Below are positions 9,859 through 18,185 of a stretch of 41,642 nt of DNA, piece by piece. This stretch comes from Candidatus Omnitrophota bacterium (GTDB lineage: Bacteria; Hinthialibacterota; Hinthialibacteria; Hinthialibacterales; Hinthialibacteraceae), in NCBI GenBank assembly GCA_016934335.1, contig JAFGTC010000142.1, positions 1 through 41,642 of the forward strand. The letters run 5' to 3'. The position numbers and the translations under genes are program-made. The notes under the pieces are model-generated. The model did no database searches. It had not been told where the DNA came from and saw only the letters and a list, made by a program, of their open reading frames with translations. How positions within the stretch are numbered: the first letter of the stretch is position 1; each line of letters begins with the position of its first letter.

Positions 9859-10374
9859 TTATGGCTTCCTGTAATAAGACGGGAGGATCAATCCAAACAG
9901 CGTGATCGCGCTTGCCCACGCCAGGATCAAATAAGGCCAATAGGTGGAGATAAACATCCCGGCCGCCGGCAGCGCGGCGATCACCCACACGAAGCCGATC
10001 GCCGATTTCAGGTCTTTCGCCGCCAGTGGAGCGTTCAAATCCAAATCGTCAGGCAGATCGGTAAAACTCATATCGGCGACGATCTGCTGCGGCGCCGATA
10101 TCAGAAAATAGTACATCGTCCGGCCGAACTCGACGCTCAACAGCAGGACGATCACGAGCGCCCAAAAAACCGATCGCGAGCGCTTCCGGCATTGAGGGCA
10201 CTTCGATATCCAATACAAGCGCCCCAATCGATAGATGGCATACATGAAAAGCCACGTTCCCAGCGTGGCCGCCCCCAGTGCAAGATGCTTCCCGCGCGAT
10301 GGCGCCGGCGCCGATATTTGAAACGGGCGCCCGCTGCATCGGCAGCGAAATTCAAAAATTTCTCGTTCATCCAT
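9859..10374 (-). CDS. small membrane protein with split CxC/CxxC zinc-ribbon-like cysteines
   Basis: An unrecognised 171-residue protein. It opens with FEFRCRCSGRPF, a zinc-ribbon-like half site. A hydrophobic helix (about 31-48) comes next, then a second cysteine pair, SKCPQCRKRSRS. At least three more hydrophobic helices follow (about 68-90, 125-145 and 147-165). Cys-x-Cys and Cys-x2-Cys could jointly bind one zinc if both faces lie in the cytoplasm, but the helix between them makes that topology questionable. It starts 33 bases after the previous gene on the same strand and may be the last gene of the T2SS operon. Function unknown. Confidence 0.6.
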   Translation of the reverse strand: MDEREIFEFRCRCSGRPFQISAPAPSRGKHLALGAATLGTWLFMYAIYRLGRLYWISKCPQCRKRSRSVFWALVIVLLLSVEFGRTMYYFLISAPQQIVADMSFTDLPDDLDLNAPLAAKDLKSAIGFVWVIAALPAAGMFISTYWPYLILAWASAITLFGLILPSYYRKP

Positions 10375-10407
10375 CCGGAATCATCCCGCGGTCTTATTTC
10401 AAATCGC

Positions 10408-12276
10408 TCAATTCTCCATGAATCGGTTGATCGCCCATAACAGCAGGCCCGTATCCACCCAGTGTCCGGTGGGATCGGGGGCGTACGTTTCCATAAACCA
10501 TTCCTGCTCATGCAATCCCGCCGTCAAAACCATCGGCTGAACATGCTCCGCAAGCTCATCCCAGAACGATGCCATGCTTTCTCCATAAGCAGAATCCTGA
10601 TCGACGGCGTCTTTTTCTAAATCGATTATATACTGGAAAAACTCCTTCGACATCACGATTTCGATTTGAGCGGGATTCTGGATATGCTTCAAATAGTCGC
10701 GGTTTTCGATGGATCGGTTTTCAGGATTATCTTTATGATTCATGTAGTATTGGGCCGCCTCTGGAACGTCGAACATATACGATACAGCGTCGCGCTCGAG
10801 GAACAACAAATCGTCCACGCCAAGCATGCTTGTCGCAGGATTGTTCTCGAACCGATACTGCACGGCGGGAAGCATGGCGATTTCCATGGTGCTCGAACTT
10901 ACCTGCGCCTGCGCCTCCAATTTCTTCATGGGCGACTGATCGGGCGTCAAACCGGGAAACGCGAATGCCATCGTCGGCGATCCGTCATAAAATCCGAAGA
11001 AATTCAATCCCAAGACATTCCCCGGTTGAACCAGATTCGATAGGAAGCGCATCTGCTCGCGCGCCATCCAAGCGCGATTGGGGCGGCCCCCCGCTTTCAT
11101 CCTCCGCGCATTTTCCCCCATGCGGCCGCCGTTGCGCCGCCGGGAGGATTCTTCCTCCTGCCCGTTATCGAGAATTTCGCGTAAGGGAGTTGGCGCTTTT
11201 TGCCAATGCCGCGAGAAACGGCCGGCTCCGTCGTCGCCGCTCTCCATCGCCTCTGAATCCATGGCCGATGCATCCTTGCCCGCCCTCATTCCCGGCCATC
11301 GAATCGCCGCTTCCACCAATCCCGCCGGGTCGTCCTGCCCGAAAGGAAACCGATCCAGCGCCGCCCATTGCTGAATCCAGGGCCAAGACATTTCGCCCGG
11401 CGCCATGACCGTCATTTTCCCCCCGTCTTTCATCCACTCGAACAGCGCCACGCTCTTGTGAATCCCCAAAGGCCGCAGCCGCTGCGTCAATGCGCCCAAG
11501 CGGCTGGGAAGGGGATCGCCGGGATGATCGATGTTCGAAAAGAAGGCGAATACGGCGTCCGGATGATCTTCCAATATCTTCTGATGCGGAATAACCAGGG
11601 CTTCTTCTTGAGGCGGGGCGGGCGGATCGCGGAACAGCTTCTCCAATGCGGAGGCGTGCGTGCAGATCCATAAATGATCGCGCGTCCTTAAATGAGCGAA
11701 ACCGCCCAGCGGCGTTTGGATCGATCGTATTTCACCCTCGTCGAGTTCGATGACTTCCGTGGCGCTGTCGGGATAACTTCGGCTCAGCGCCGCGATGCCC
11801 GGAGGGGGATCCACCGGCGCCGTGGTGGAAGAAATCGTAAAGGCCGCCAGCATCACAGACGCAGGATTCTCATCCATCGGCGGCAGCGCAAACAAGCGCA
11901 TCTCGCTGCAATTATCGTACAATTCCTGGATGGCCGGCGTCGCTCCCTGCGGAAGAGATGCGCAAAACTCCTTCTCAAACTTCGATAATTCCGGCGACTG
12001 GAAAAATTCCTCGATTCGGCTTTGGCTCCCTCGCCACTTTTCAATATTGAAATGCGCCCAATGAGGGGCCGTTTCGGGTAAAAAACGCTCTAATAGTTCT
12101 TCTTCATCCACGGCGGGAGTCGAAAACTCCGTCTCGATTTCAGTTTTTCCTTCTTCATCCGCCGAATGGATCTCTGCAGCGGACGAAGACGAATTCGGAG
12201 ATTTCCATTGATTCAACGCTACGCCGCTGATCAGGCCCACAACAAAAACGAGTGCAACGAATAAAAATTTTTTCAT
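10408..12276 (-). CDS. large membrane-anchored periplasmic protein of unknown function
   Basis: A 622-residue protein with a short N-terminal signal or anchor (MKKFLFVALVFVVGLISGVA) and a long soluble, probably periplasmic, region. The ATG at 12276 is preferred over an in-frame upstream ATG at 12369 because it places the signal at the start and has GGAAG eight bases upstream. The opening of the mature part (ETAPHWAHFNIEKW) and the segment HLWICTHASALEKLF resemble the general pattern of DUF3352-like lipoproteins, but the match is too weak to name a family. A basic, Met/Arg-rich stretch (RRRNGGRMGENARRMKAGGR) lies mid-protein. It follows gspD by 152 bases on the same strand, so it may be a T2SS accessory or cargo protein; this is inference. 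Confidence 0.65.
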   Translation of the reverse strand: MKKFLFVALVFVVGLISGVALNQWKSPNSSSSAAEIHSADEEGKTEIETEFSTPAVDEEELLERFLPETAPHWAHFNIEKWRGSQSRIEEFFQSPELSKFEKEFCASLPQGATPAIQELYDNCSEMRLFALPPMDENPASVMLAAFTISSTTAPVDPPPGIAALSRSYPDSATEVIELDEGEIRSIQTPLGGFAHLRTRDHLWICTHASALEKLFRDPPAPPQEEALVIPHQKILEDHPDAVFAFFSNIDHPGDPLPSRLGALTQRLRPLGIHKSVALFEWMKDGGKMTVMAPGEMSWPWIQQWAALDRFPFGQDDPAGLVEAAIRWPGMRAGKDASAMDSEAMESGDDGAGRFSRHWQKAPTPLREILDNGQEEESSRRRNGGRMGENARRMKAGGRPNRAWMAREQMRFLSNLVQPGNVLGLNFFGFYDGSPTMAFAFPGLTPDQSPMKKLEAQAQVSSSTMEIAMLPAVQYRFENNPATSMLGVDDLLFLERDAVSYMFDVPEAAQYYMNHKDNPENRSIENRDYLKHIQNPAQIEIVMSKEFFQYIIDLEKDAVDQDSAYGESMASFWDELAEHVQPMVLTAGLHEQEWFMETYAPDPTGHWVDTGLLLWAINRFMEN

Positions 12277-12428
12277 GATGATCGCTTCCGTCCGCAAATA
12301 TTGCCGGTTTATCAAATACGCTTCCAGTGCTGTTTCAATCACGACGCTTTTTCTCGGTGCGGCGTACATCGCGCATCATCATCCGGGAAGAATCCGGTGC
12401 GCGCGATCATCCGCCGGTCGCGCTGGGG

Positions 12429-15296
12429 CTACTTTACGCCGACTCGAACATCCATTTCTTCCATCATCGACTGAAACTGCTTGTACATTTCGATGCGCCG
12501 GCTCTGGCGCTCGAGGATGTTCAGACGATCCTCTTTATTGGCCAGAATATACGGCGTGATGAAGGTCAATAACTCCGTTCGGGATTTACTGTTTCCTTTT
12601 GATTTGAATAGACGTCCTATGATCGGGATGTGCATCAAGCCGGGGATCCCGTTCTCCGATTCTTTATAGGTCGTATCGATCACGCCCGAAAGAACCGCCG
12701 TCTCTTCTTTCTCGATCGTCAAGCGCGTCTGCACTTTTCGCTGCGAGAAGGCCGGCGCCGTCCCGCTGGGAGTCACCAGCGCAAACTCCTGCAGAACCTG
12801 GCCCGTCTCCAAATCGACGTCAATCGTCACCGTCGTCGCATCGTTGATGTGCGGCGTGACGTACAATTTTAAACCCGGCTCTTCGTACGTAAGTCCCTGC
12901 GTAGTCGAACTGGTGCTTTGGGATAATTCGCCCAAACGGGGGATCCGGTTGATAGACTCGATGTAGGCTTGTTGATTGTCGCCGGTCAAAATATTGGGCC
13001 GCGCCAAGACGTTGGTTTTGGTGTTGGAACTGAGGAAATCGATGACCGCATCGTACTTGGCCGTGCTCAAGATCGCCGCTCGATCCAAATTCAACCCGCT
13101 GAAGGGGGCGTCCAAGGTGGCGTCGGCATAGATTTGAATATCATCTCCCCAGTTGATGCCTAACTGATTATCGTCGGAATCGATGATTTCCACGATGAGA
13201 ATCTCCACCAGGATTTGCGAAATATTGCGGTCCAGATCTTGGATCAATTTTTCAATCGCGTCGAAATACTGCGAACTGGTGGTGACCATCAGCGAATTAG
13301 TGCGCGTTTCCGAAACGATTCGAACTTGACCGATCATATTGCTGATCGGTTGATCCATATTCGACTGCCGGTTGTTATACCAGAAAAATCCCCGGTTGCC
13401 CTGTTGCGAACTGTCTTCTTCAAAAAGACTGTTCAACTGATCGGCCAGATATCCCGAGTCCGAATTCTTCAGATTAAACACTCTTGTCGTTCCGAATTCG
13501 GGAGAGACCTGGTCCAACTGCTCGATCAAACTTTCAATGATTCCAAACGCTCTCGGCGACGCCGCCAGCACGATCAGAGAATTCGTAGTCGGATCGGCGA
13601 TCGTCTTGATTTTCCCGCTCAAGCCAGTGATTTGCGTCTGCTGCTGATTTCGACCAAAATAATAATTGTATGAATTCTGTCCATCGTCGGCAAAAATCTC
13701 TTCCAGCATATACGCCAAATCGGTGGCGCGCACATTTTTGACCGGATAGACGCGCGGCTCCTCCTTGGATTGGGGCAGCGGCTGATCCAACGCCTCGATC
13801 AGATCTTCCACCATCGGGAAATCGGAAGGGCGGGCCGACACAATCAACGCATTCAAACGTTGATCCTCCACGATTGTGACCTGGTCCTCATCCTGCTGGC
13901 GTCTCCCGCCATATCCCCAATAGGAATAGCGGTTGCTGTTGGAATCTTCGCCCGTCAACAACTGCTGCACCATATCGCTGATCACAAAAGCGTCGGCGTT
14001 TTCCAGAATATAAACCCGCGTCGCTCGATCGTTAGACTGCTTTTGATCCAAGTCATCCAGAACATCGACGATGGCTTCCACGTCTTCAGGATAGGCGTGA
14101 ATCACGATCGAGTTCGAACGGGAATCAGCGAAGATGACGGGCTGATAAAAACTGGTGCGGCGCGATTGGACGAATTGCTGCAGGCCCTGCGCCAATTCTC
14201 GAGCGTCCGTATTTTTTAATACAACCGTCCGGGTATCCATGTTTTGAATGGAACTGGTATCCATTTTTTCTATAAAATCAGCGATCGCTTCAATGGCGAA
14301 ATCGGGCGCCGCAATGATCAATGAATTAGTATCCCGATCTGCGATGACTTCACTCGTGTACTGCGCCTGGTCTCTTCGATCGCGAAGGCTCCCGCCCGAC
14401 AATTTGCCCATCACGATGTTCTGCAGCATAGTGTCCATGTTGCGCGACATTTCCCGCGCGTCCAAGTAGCGAAGTTTGAACACCCGCATGGATACGCCTT
14501 CTTTAGTGGTCTCTTTGTCCAATTGCTGTATGATCGCCTCCAAGCGCGCAATGTTGGCCGACGTGTCCGTCAACACCAGCGTGCTGGTGCGTTCATCGGC
14601 GATCAGACTGGAACTTTCGGCTAGCAGAGGCGTCAAGGCGTCTTTTATCTGTGACGGATTGGCAAATTTTAACTCAATGATTTTACTCTGAACCCGCGAC
14701 GACGGCTCTCCTTCCGCAGATTCGTCCATGATCTTTCCCAATTTCAACTTGGCCGACGACATAGGCAAAACGATGATCATCTCATCCGTCTCCTCGAAGG
14801 TGATGTCTTGGAACCGGAAGGCGGTGTCGATGATCTTCATCGCCTCCTCCTGAGTCACCTCGTTGGGATTCATGATGGTGAACTGCCCCTGTACTTCCGG
14901 CGTTTTCAGCACCAATTTCTTGGTCATGTCGCTCAAAAATTTGAGCACCTGATCGATGGGCGCATTGTTGAAATTCAACTTGAACTTCTCCGGCTCGCCC
15001 GGTTCGGATTTGACGGGCTTCGCCGATTCGCCGTTCGGCGTTATCACGTTGCCGGATTGCAGCATTTGCTTGAGCGATTCCGCGAACAATCCGCCCAATC
15101 CGTTGTTGGATTCGGAGGATGAATTCTCCGGTTGTTCTCCCTGCGGCTGCGCATGCAGCGGCGCCGCACAAAACAGACTCGCCGCTGCGAACAATAAGAA
15201 GAAACAGGGGATAATGCCTCTCCGCCTTGCGGCGCCTGGTTCGCTCTTTTTATCTGAGCGTTGCGCTTGAGTCTTCAAACATTCATAAAGAGTCAT
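12429..15296 (-). CDS. gspD: type II secretion secretin GspD with six N1-type repeats
   Basis: GspD forms the outer-membrane channel of the T2SS. The 955-residue precursor has a basic N-region and signal helix (CFFLLFAAASLFCAAPLHAQ, ending near 50). An N0 domain follows at about 102-180. Then come six consecutive secretin_N (N1-type) repeats at about 202-260, 268-346, 354-417, 424-504, 514-595 and 602-689, most with a (D/T)xxTNSL-like core. The secretin barrel spans 690-925, with VLARPNILTGDNQQA and the late GIPGLMHIPIIGRLFK signature. Typical GspD has three such repeats. Repeats 4-6 carry inserts rich in Asn, Gln, Tyr and Arg at matching positions. GGAGAG lies eight bases before the ATG. It follows the GspC-like gene by 40 bases. 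Confidence 0.93.
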   Translation of the reverse strand: MTLYECLKTQAQRSDKKSEPGAARRRGIIPCFFLLFAAASLFCAAPLHAQPQGEQPENSSSESNNGLGGLFAESLKQMLQSGNVITPNGESAKPVKSEPGEPEKFKLNFNNAPIDQVLKFLSDMTKKLVLKTPEVQGQFTIMNPNEVTQEEAMKIIDTAFRFQDITFEETDEMIIVLPMSSAKLKLGKIMDESAEGEPSSRVQSKIIELKFANPSQIKDALTPLLAESSSLIADERTSTLVLTDTSANIARLEAIIQQLDKETTKEGVSMRVFKLRYLDAREMSRNMDTMLQNIVMGKLSGGSLRDRRDQAQYTSEVIADRDTNSLIIAAPDFAIEAIADFIEKMDTSSIQNMDTRTVVLKNTDARELAQGLQQFVQSRRTSFYQPVIFADSRSNSIVIHAYPEDVEAIVDVLDDLDQKQSNDRATRVYILENADAFVISDMVQQLLTGEDSNSNRYSYWGYGGRRQQDEDQVTIVEDQRLNALIVSARPSDFPMVEDLIEALDQPLPQSKEEPRVYPVKNVRATDLAYMLEEIFADDGQNSYNYYFGRNQQQTQITGLSGKIKTIADPTTNSLIVLAASPRAFGIIESLIEQLDQVSPEFGTTRVFNLKNSDSGYLADQLNSLFEEDSSQQGNRGFFWYNNRQSNMDQPISNMIGQVRIVSETRTNSLMVTTSSQYFDAIEKLIQDLDRNISQILVEILIVEIIDSDDNQLGINWGDDIQIYADATLDAPFSGLNLDRAAILSTAKYDAVIDFLSSNTKTNVLARPNILTGDNQQAYIESINRIPRLGELSQSTSSTTQGLTYEEPGLKLYVTPHINDATTVTIDVDLETGQVLQEFALVTPSGTAPAFSQRKVQTRLTIEKEETAVLSGVIDTTYKESENGIPGLMHIPIIGRLFKSKGNSKSRTELLTFITPYILANKEDRLNILERQSRRIEMYKQFQSMMEEMDVRVGVK

Positions 15297-15336
15297 GATT
15301 TCATCTCTCCGATTAATTTCTATTTTTTCTATAGGA

Positions 15337-16083
15337 TCAACGGCCGCCGCGCAAACGAGGGGCTTGCTGTCTTAATTGTGCTTGTTCCGATGGGCTTAAG
15401 TTGTTATAAAAATTCCGTCGCTCGTCGCGAGACATGCTGCGAAATTGTTCCGCGTTCACTCCTCGAAACGAAAATCCCGCCGGGGGGCCTGACGGACTTC
15501 CCAAACGCTGCGGTGCGGAAGGCGGCCGGTTGGACGTCGTGGAGCGCCTGCCGTTTCCATTGCGCGAAGAAGCTCGGTTCGGAGGCCGGCTGGATGGCGG
15601 AGGGCCTCCATTACCCCCCCCTTGAAACATATTGATGGTCTTGGTCTGGCCGTTCTCTTCTTCGATGACGACGTGGTTCATGCCAATTTCCTTCAACTTG
15701 GCCTTCCCGATGTTCTGCCCGACTTTCAACGGCTGACCGTTCACCACCGCTTGATCCAGGTAAATCGCCGTCACGGCGTAATTTGTCTCTTCTTTTTTAA
15801 ATATATTTTTCGCCGGCTTCGGCGGCTGGTTTTGCTCGGATGGCGGCTTCGCCCCCCCCGGTTCGTTCTTCCCAGGCTCGCTCCCCTCGCCGTTCGGCGC
15901 ATCCGGAGCGGCCTGCGTCTTCTGTGTTCGCTCAATCAGGTTGTCGACCTTCTTCAACTCCACGGCTGTTACGCCCCAGGATACAACCTGAGAAAACGCC
16001 AACAGCGCCAAAAAAATCAACACCAGCGGCTGCCAATAGGTTCGCGCTAATTGCCCCAACCGATTTGTCACTACCCGTTTCAT
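15337..16083 (-). CDS. gspC: GspC-like inner-membrane T2SS protein with Pro/Gly/Arg-rich tail
   Basis: GspC links the inner-membrane platform to the secretin. This 248-residue protein has a short cytoplasmic N-terminus, one membrane helix (LVLIFLALLAFSQVVSWGV, about 20-40), a linker rich in Pro, Gly and Glu, and an HR-like beta domain (YAVTAIYLDQAVVNGQPLKV through VIEEENGQTKTINMF, about 101-155). Instead of a PDZ or coiled-coil domain it ends in about 90 residues rich in Pro, Gly, Ser, Asn and Arg, closing with a helical motif (MSRDERRNFYNNLSPSEQAQ). Its place between the gspM-like gene and gspD fits GspC or PilP; sequence identity is weak, so the symbol is by architecture and position. An AGAGGTG ribosome site precedes the ATG, three bases after the gspM stop. 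Confidence 0.72.
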   Translation of the reverse strand: MKRVVTNRLGQLARTYWQPLVLIFLALLAFSQVVSWGVTAVELKKVDNLIERTQKTQAAPDAPNGEGSEPGKNEPGGAKPPSEQNQPPKPAKNIFKKEETNYAVTAIYLDQAVVNGQPLKVGQNIGKAKLKEIGMNHVVIEEENGQTKTINMFQGGGNGGPPPSSRPPNRASSRNGNGRRSTTSNRPPSAPQRLGSPSGPPAGFSFRGVNAEQFRSMSRDERRNFYNNLSPSEQAQLRQQAPRLRGGR

Positions 16084-16086
16084 GAT

Positions 16087-16653
16087 TCACCTCTGCGCCA
16101 GCGACGGCGAAACCGGCTCCGGCGCCGCGTTTAACAAATACGTTGACAACGTTAAACTCACTTCCAGATTCGGCTGCTTCTGATCTTTTAACTTGACTCG
16201 CAGCGCCGTCGGCTGACAAATATACTTCGCCCCCCGAATGGCGTTGAGAAATTGAATGAACTGCCCGAATTGACATTCCAAACTGATTTTGAGATCCAAC
16301 TGCGCCAGCGGCTTCGCCCGCTTGTTGATGCTGGGATCCCAGTTCTTGATCTGCACTCCGCTGCTTCCCGCGACCTGTTCGAGTTCGGCCACCAGCGCGA
16401 GCACCTCGTCCTCTCCGATGAACTCGCCGTTGTCGCTGCCTAACTTTTTCCGCAGCAATTGATTGCGGCCTTTCTGCGTCTCGACGTTCTTGATTTTGAC
16501 AAAAAGATCTTCGAATCGCTCCGCCGTGGCCTCCGATACGGACGCATCCGTGATTTGATTCGAAAGAACCTTCCACGCCATGAACGAAACGCCGATAATC
16601 GCAACAAGGAGAGTCGCCAGCGCTAAATGTTTTTCCCGGTCAGTCATACTCAT
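16087..16653 (-). CDS. gspM: GspM/PilO-like assembly platform protein
   Basis: A 188-residue bitopic inner-membrane protein. A short cytoplasmic N-terminus leads to one helix (LALATLLVAIIGVSFMAW, about 10-27), a coiled-coil-prone stretch to about 75, and a ferredoxin-like periplasmic domain with the PilO-type segment LAQLDLKISLECQFGQFIQFLNAI. GspM and PilO pair with GspL or PilN to hold the ATPase at the membrane. The two lie adjacent here, 38 bases apart. An AAGGAAAG ribosome site supports the first ATG; a second ATG two codons later is possible. Confidence 0.78.
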   Translation of the reverse strand: MSMTDREKHLALATLLVAIIGVSFMAWKVLSNQITDASVSEATAERFEDLFVKIKNVETQKGRNQLLRKKLGSDNGEFIGEDEVLALVAELEQVAGSSGVQIKNWDPSINKRAKPLAQLDLKISLECQFGQFIQFLNAIRGAKYICQPTALRVKLKDQKQPNLEVSLTLSTYLLNAAPEPVSPSLAQR

Positions 16654-16691
16654 AACGGATCTTTCCTTTATGTCCGAACGATCGCTCCGCC

Positions 16692-18185
16692 TCAGCGCGA
16701 CGCCTGCATTTGTCCGCTGAAATAGATCGTGAACCCCTCTTTTTCCACAACCGATCTCTCCAAAACCATCTCCCGGAAATAGGGGCTGTCATTCAACGTC
16801 TGCTGCAGATCCATCGCCTGCTTGTTGTTCCCCCCGGTCAAACTCAGTTCCACCCCGTTCTTCACGTCGACGCTGAAATTTTTCACCAATATTCCCTCCG
16901 GCAGCTTCTCCGCCAGAAAAAGAAACATCTGCGCATAATCCACATTCGTGCGCGTCAGCTGCCGCAGGGCGATCTCCTCTTTCTGCAGCCGGTTGGCCAG
17001 TTTGATCAAATCCTCGCCCCGATTCAACCGCGCCGCGACCGCGCTGTTGAACCAAAAACTCTTCCCGATCGCCAACAACAAAAACAAAGCCGCCAATCCC
17101 CCTCCGATCATCATGAACTTCCGGGACGGCAGCGCCGCTTCCGGAATGAAACTTTTCCAATTGACCGGCTCCTCCCCGATCTCCAGCAGATTGGGCCCGA
17201 TCACTCCGAGCTCCAATTGACAATACGCGATGCACAACATCGGCAGATGATCCGGGCGAATATCCTTGCCTTCTCTCTCCTCCGCATGGTCAACGAACTT
17301 GGATCGTACGTCGTTCAAAGTCAGATGCGCCAGCTGCAGCCTGTTTCCCTCCGCCGCCCGGCGTATCTGATCCATATTCCAATCTTCAAAGCCGCAGCAA
17401 ATCATGGAGGCCGGCGCCGCATATACTGATTTATCCGCCGCATAATACAGCGTCCGCTCGATCTCCATCGCCAGGGCGTATTCCTCCGCTTCGGCGCCTT
17501 CCAGATCCCCGACGCCCCGCATGGGGCGGTTCAATGGAACCGAGCGCGTTAAATAGATGGCTTCCCGGTCGGCGATGGTGATGGACGCCCGATCCTCCTC
17601 CCGCGCAATCAGCAGCGCCGGCCGCTCCAGCCGCTCCGCGTCGTTCCCCAGCAAAAATTCATAGTACGCCCAAAAGTCCGGCGTCAACTGCGTCGGCGAC
17701 AACCGATCCTCCGGCCAGGCGTGCAGCAGGTTGTCGATATACTCCTTCCGCGCAGCGATCCACAGCAGTTTTTTCTTCGCTTCCTCGCCGTGCTTGGACG
17801 ATATGTGCATATCCCACGCGATCTTTTCAATCGGCACCTGCAAGGCCTCCGAGACCTCAAACGCCGTTAGATCGGCCAGCGTGTCGGCTTCTACCGGCGG
17901 CGTATCGATGAAGCGCGCCGTCAGCCGGTGGCTGGGCGCCGCCACGATCACTTCGTGGCGAGCCATCCACCCCAATCGGAGTTTACCGTTGATCGCATGA
18001 AGCGCCGCTTTCAAGGCCTCCGCCTTCGTCGGAGGCTCTTGATCGTCCGCCTTCGCGGCGTACGGCTCCAGACCCGCCGATAAAATCGTCGGCGAATCGT
18101 TTTCACGCTTCGTCTCCAGCCACAAGACTCCGTCTGATAAACGTTGCAACAATACAAGATGTGTTGCGCGATTTTTGGGTTTCAT
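16692..18185 (-). CDS. gspL: GspL (PilM-like actin fold plus PilN-like periplasmic domain)
   Basis: GspL couples the GspE ATPase to the inner-membrane platform. Residues 1-350 form a cytoplasmic PilM-like, actin-fold region. A membrane helix (MMIGGGLAALFLLLAIGKSF, about 358-377) leads to a PilN-like periplasmic part with a coiled coil (380-415) and a ferredoxin-like end (VKNFSVDVKNGVELSLTGG). The product is 497 residues. The ATG at 18185 overlaps the gspK stop as ATGA and has GGAAAG eight bases upstream; an in-frame TTG at 18200 is less likely. Order K-L-M is the standard T2SS order. Confidence 0.85.
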   Translation of the reverse strand: MKPKNRATHLVLLQRLSDGVLWLETKRENDSPTILSAGLEPYAAKADDQEPPTKAEALKAALHAINGKLRLGWMARHEVIVAAPSHRLTARFIDTPPVEADTLADLTAFEVSEALQVPIEKIAWDMHISSKHGEEAKKKLLWIAARKEYIDNLLHAWPEDRLSPTQLTPDFWAYYEFLLGNDAERLERPALLIAREEDRASITIADREAIYLTRSVPLNRPMRGVGDLEGAEAEEYALAMEIERTLYYAADKSVYAAPASMICCGFEDWNMDQIRRAAEGNRLQLAHLTLNDVRSKFVDHAEEREGKDIRPDHLPMLCIAYCQLELGVIGPNLLEIGEEPVNWKSFIPEAALPSRKFMMIGGGLAALFLLLAIGKSFWFNSAVAARLNRGEDLIKLANRLQKEEIALRQLTRTNVDYAQMFLFLAEKLPEGILVKNFSVDVKNGVELSLTGGNNKQAMDLQQTLNDSPYFREMVLERSVVEKEGFTIYFSGQMQASR

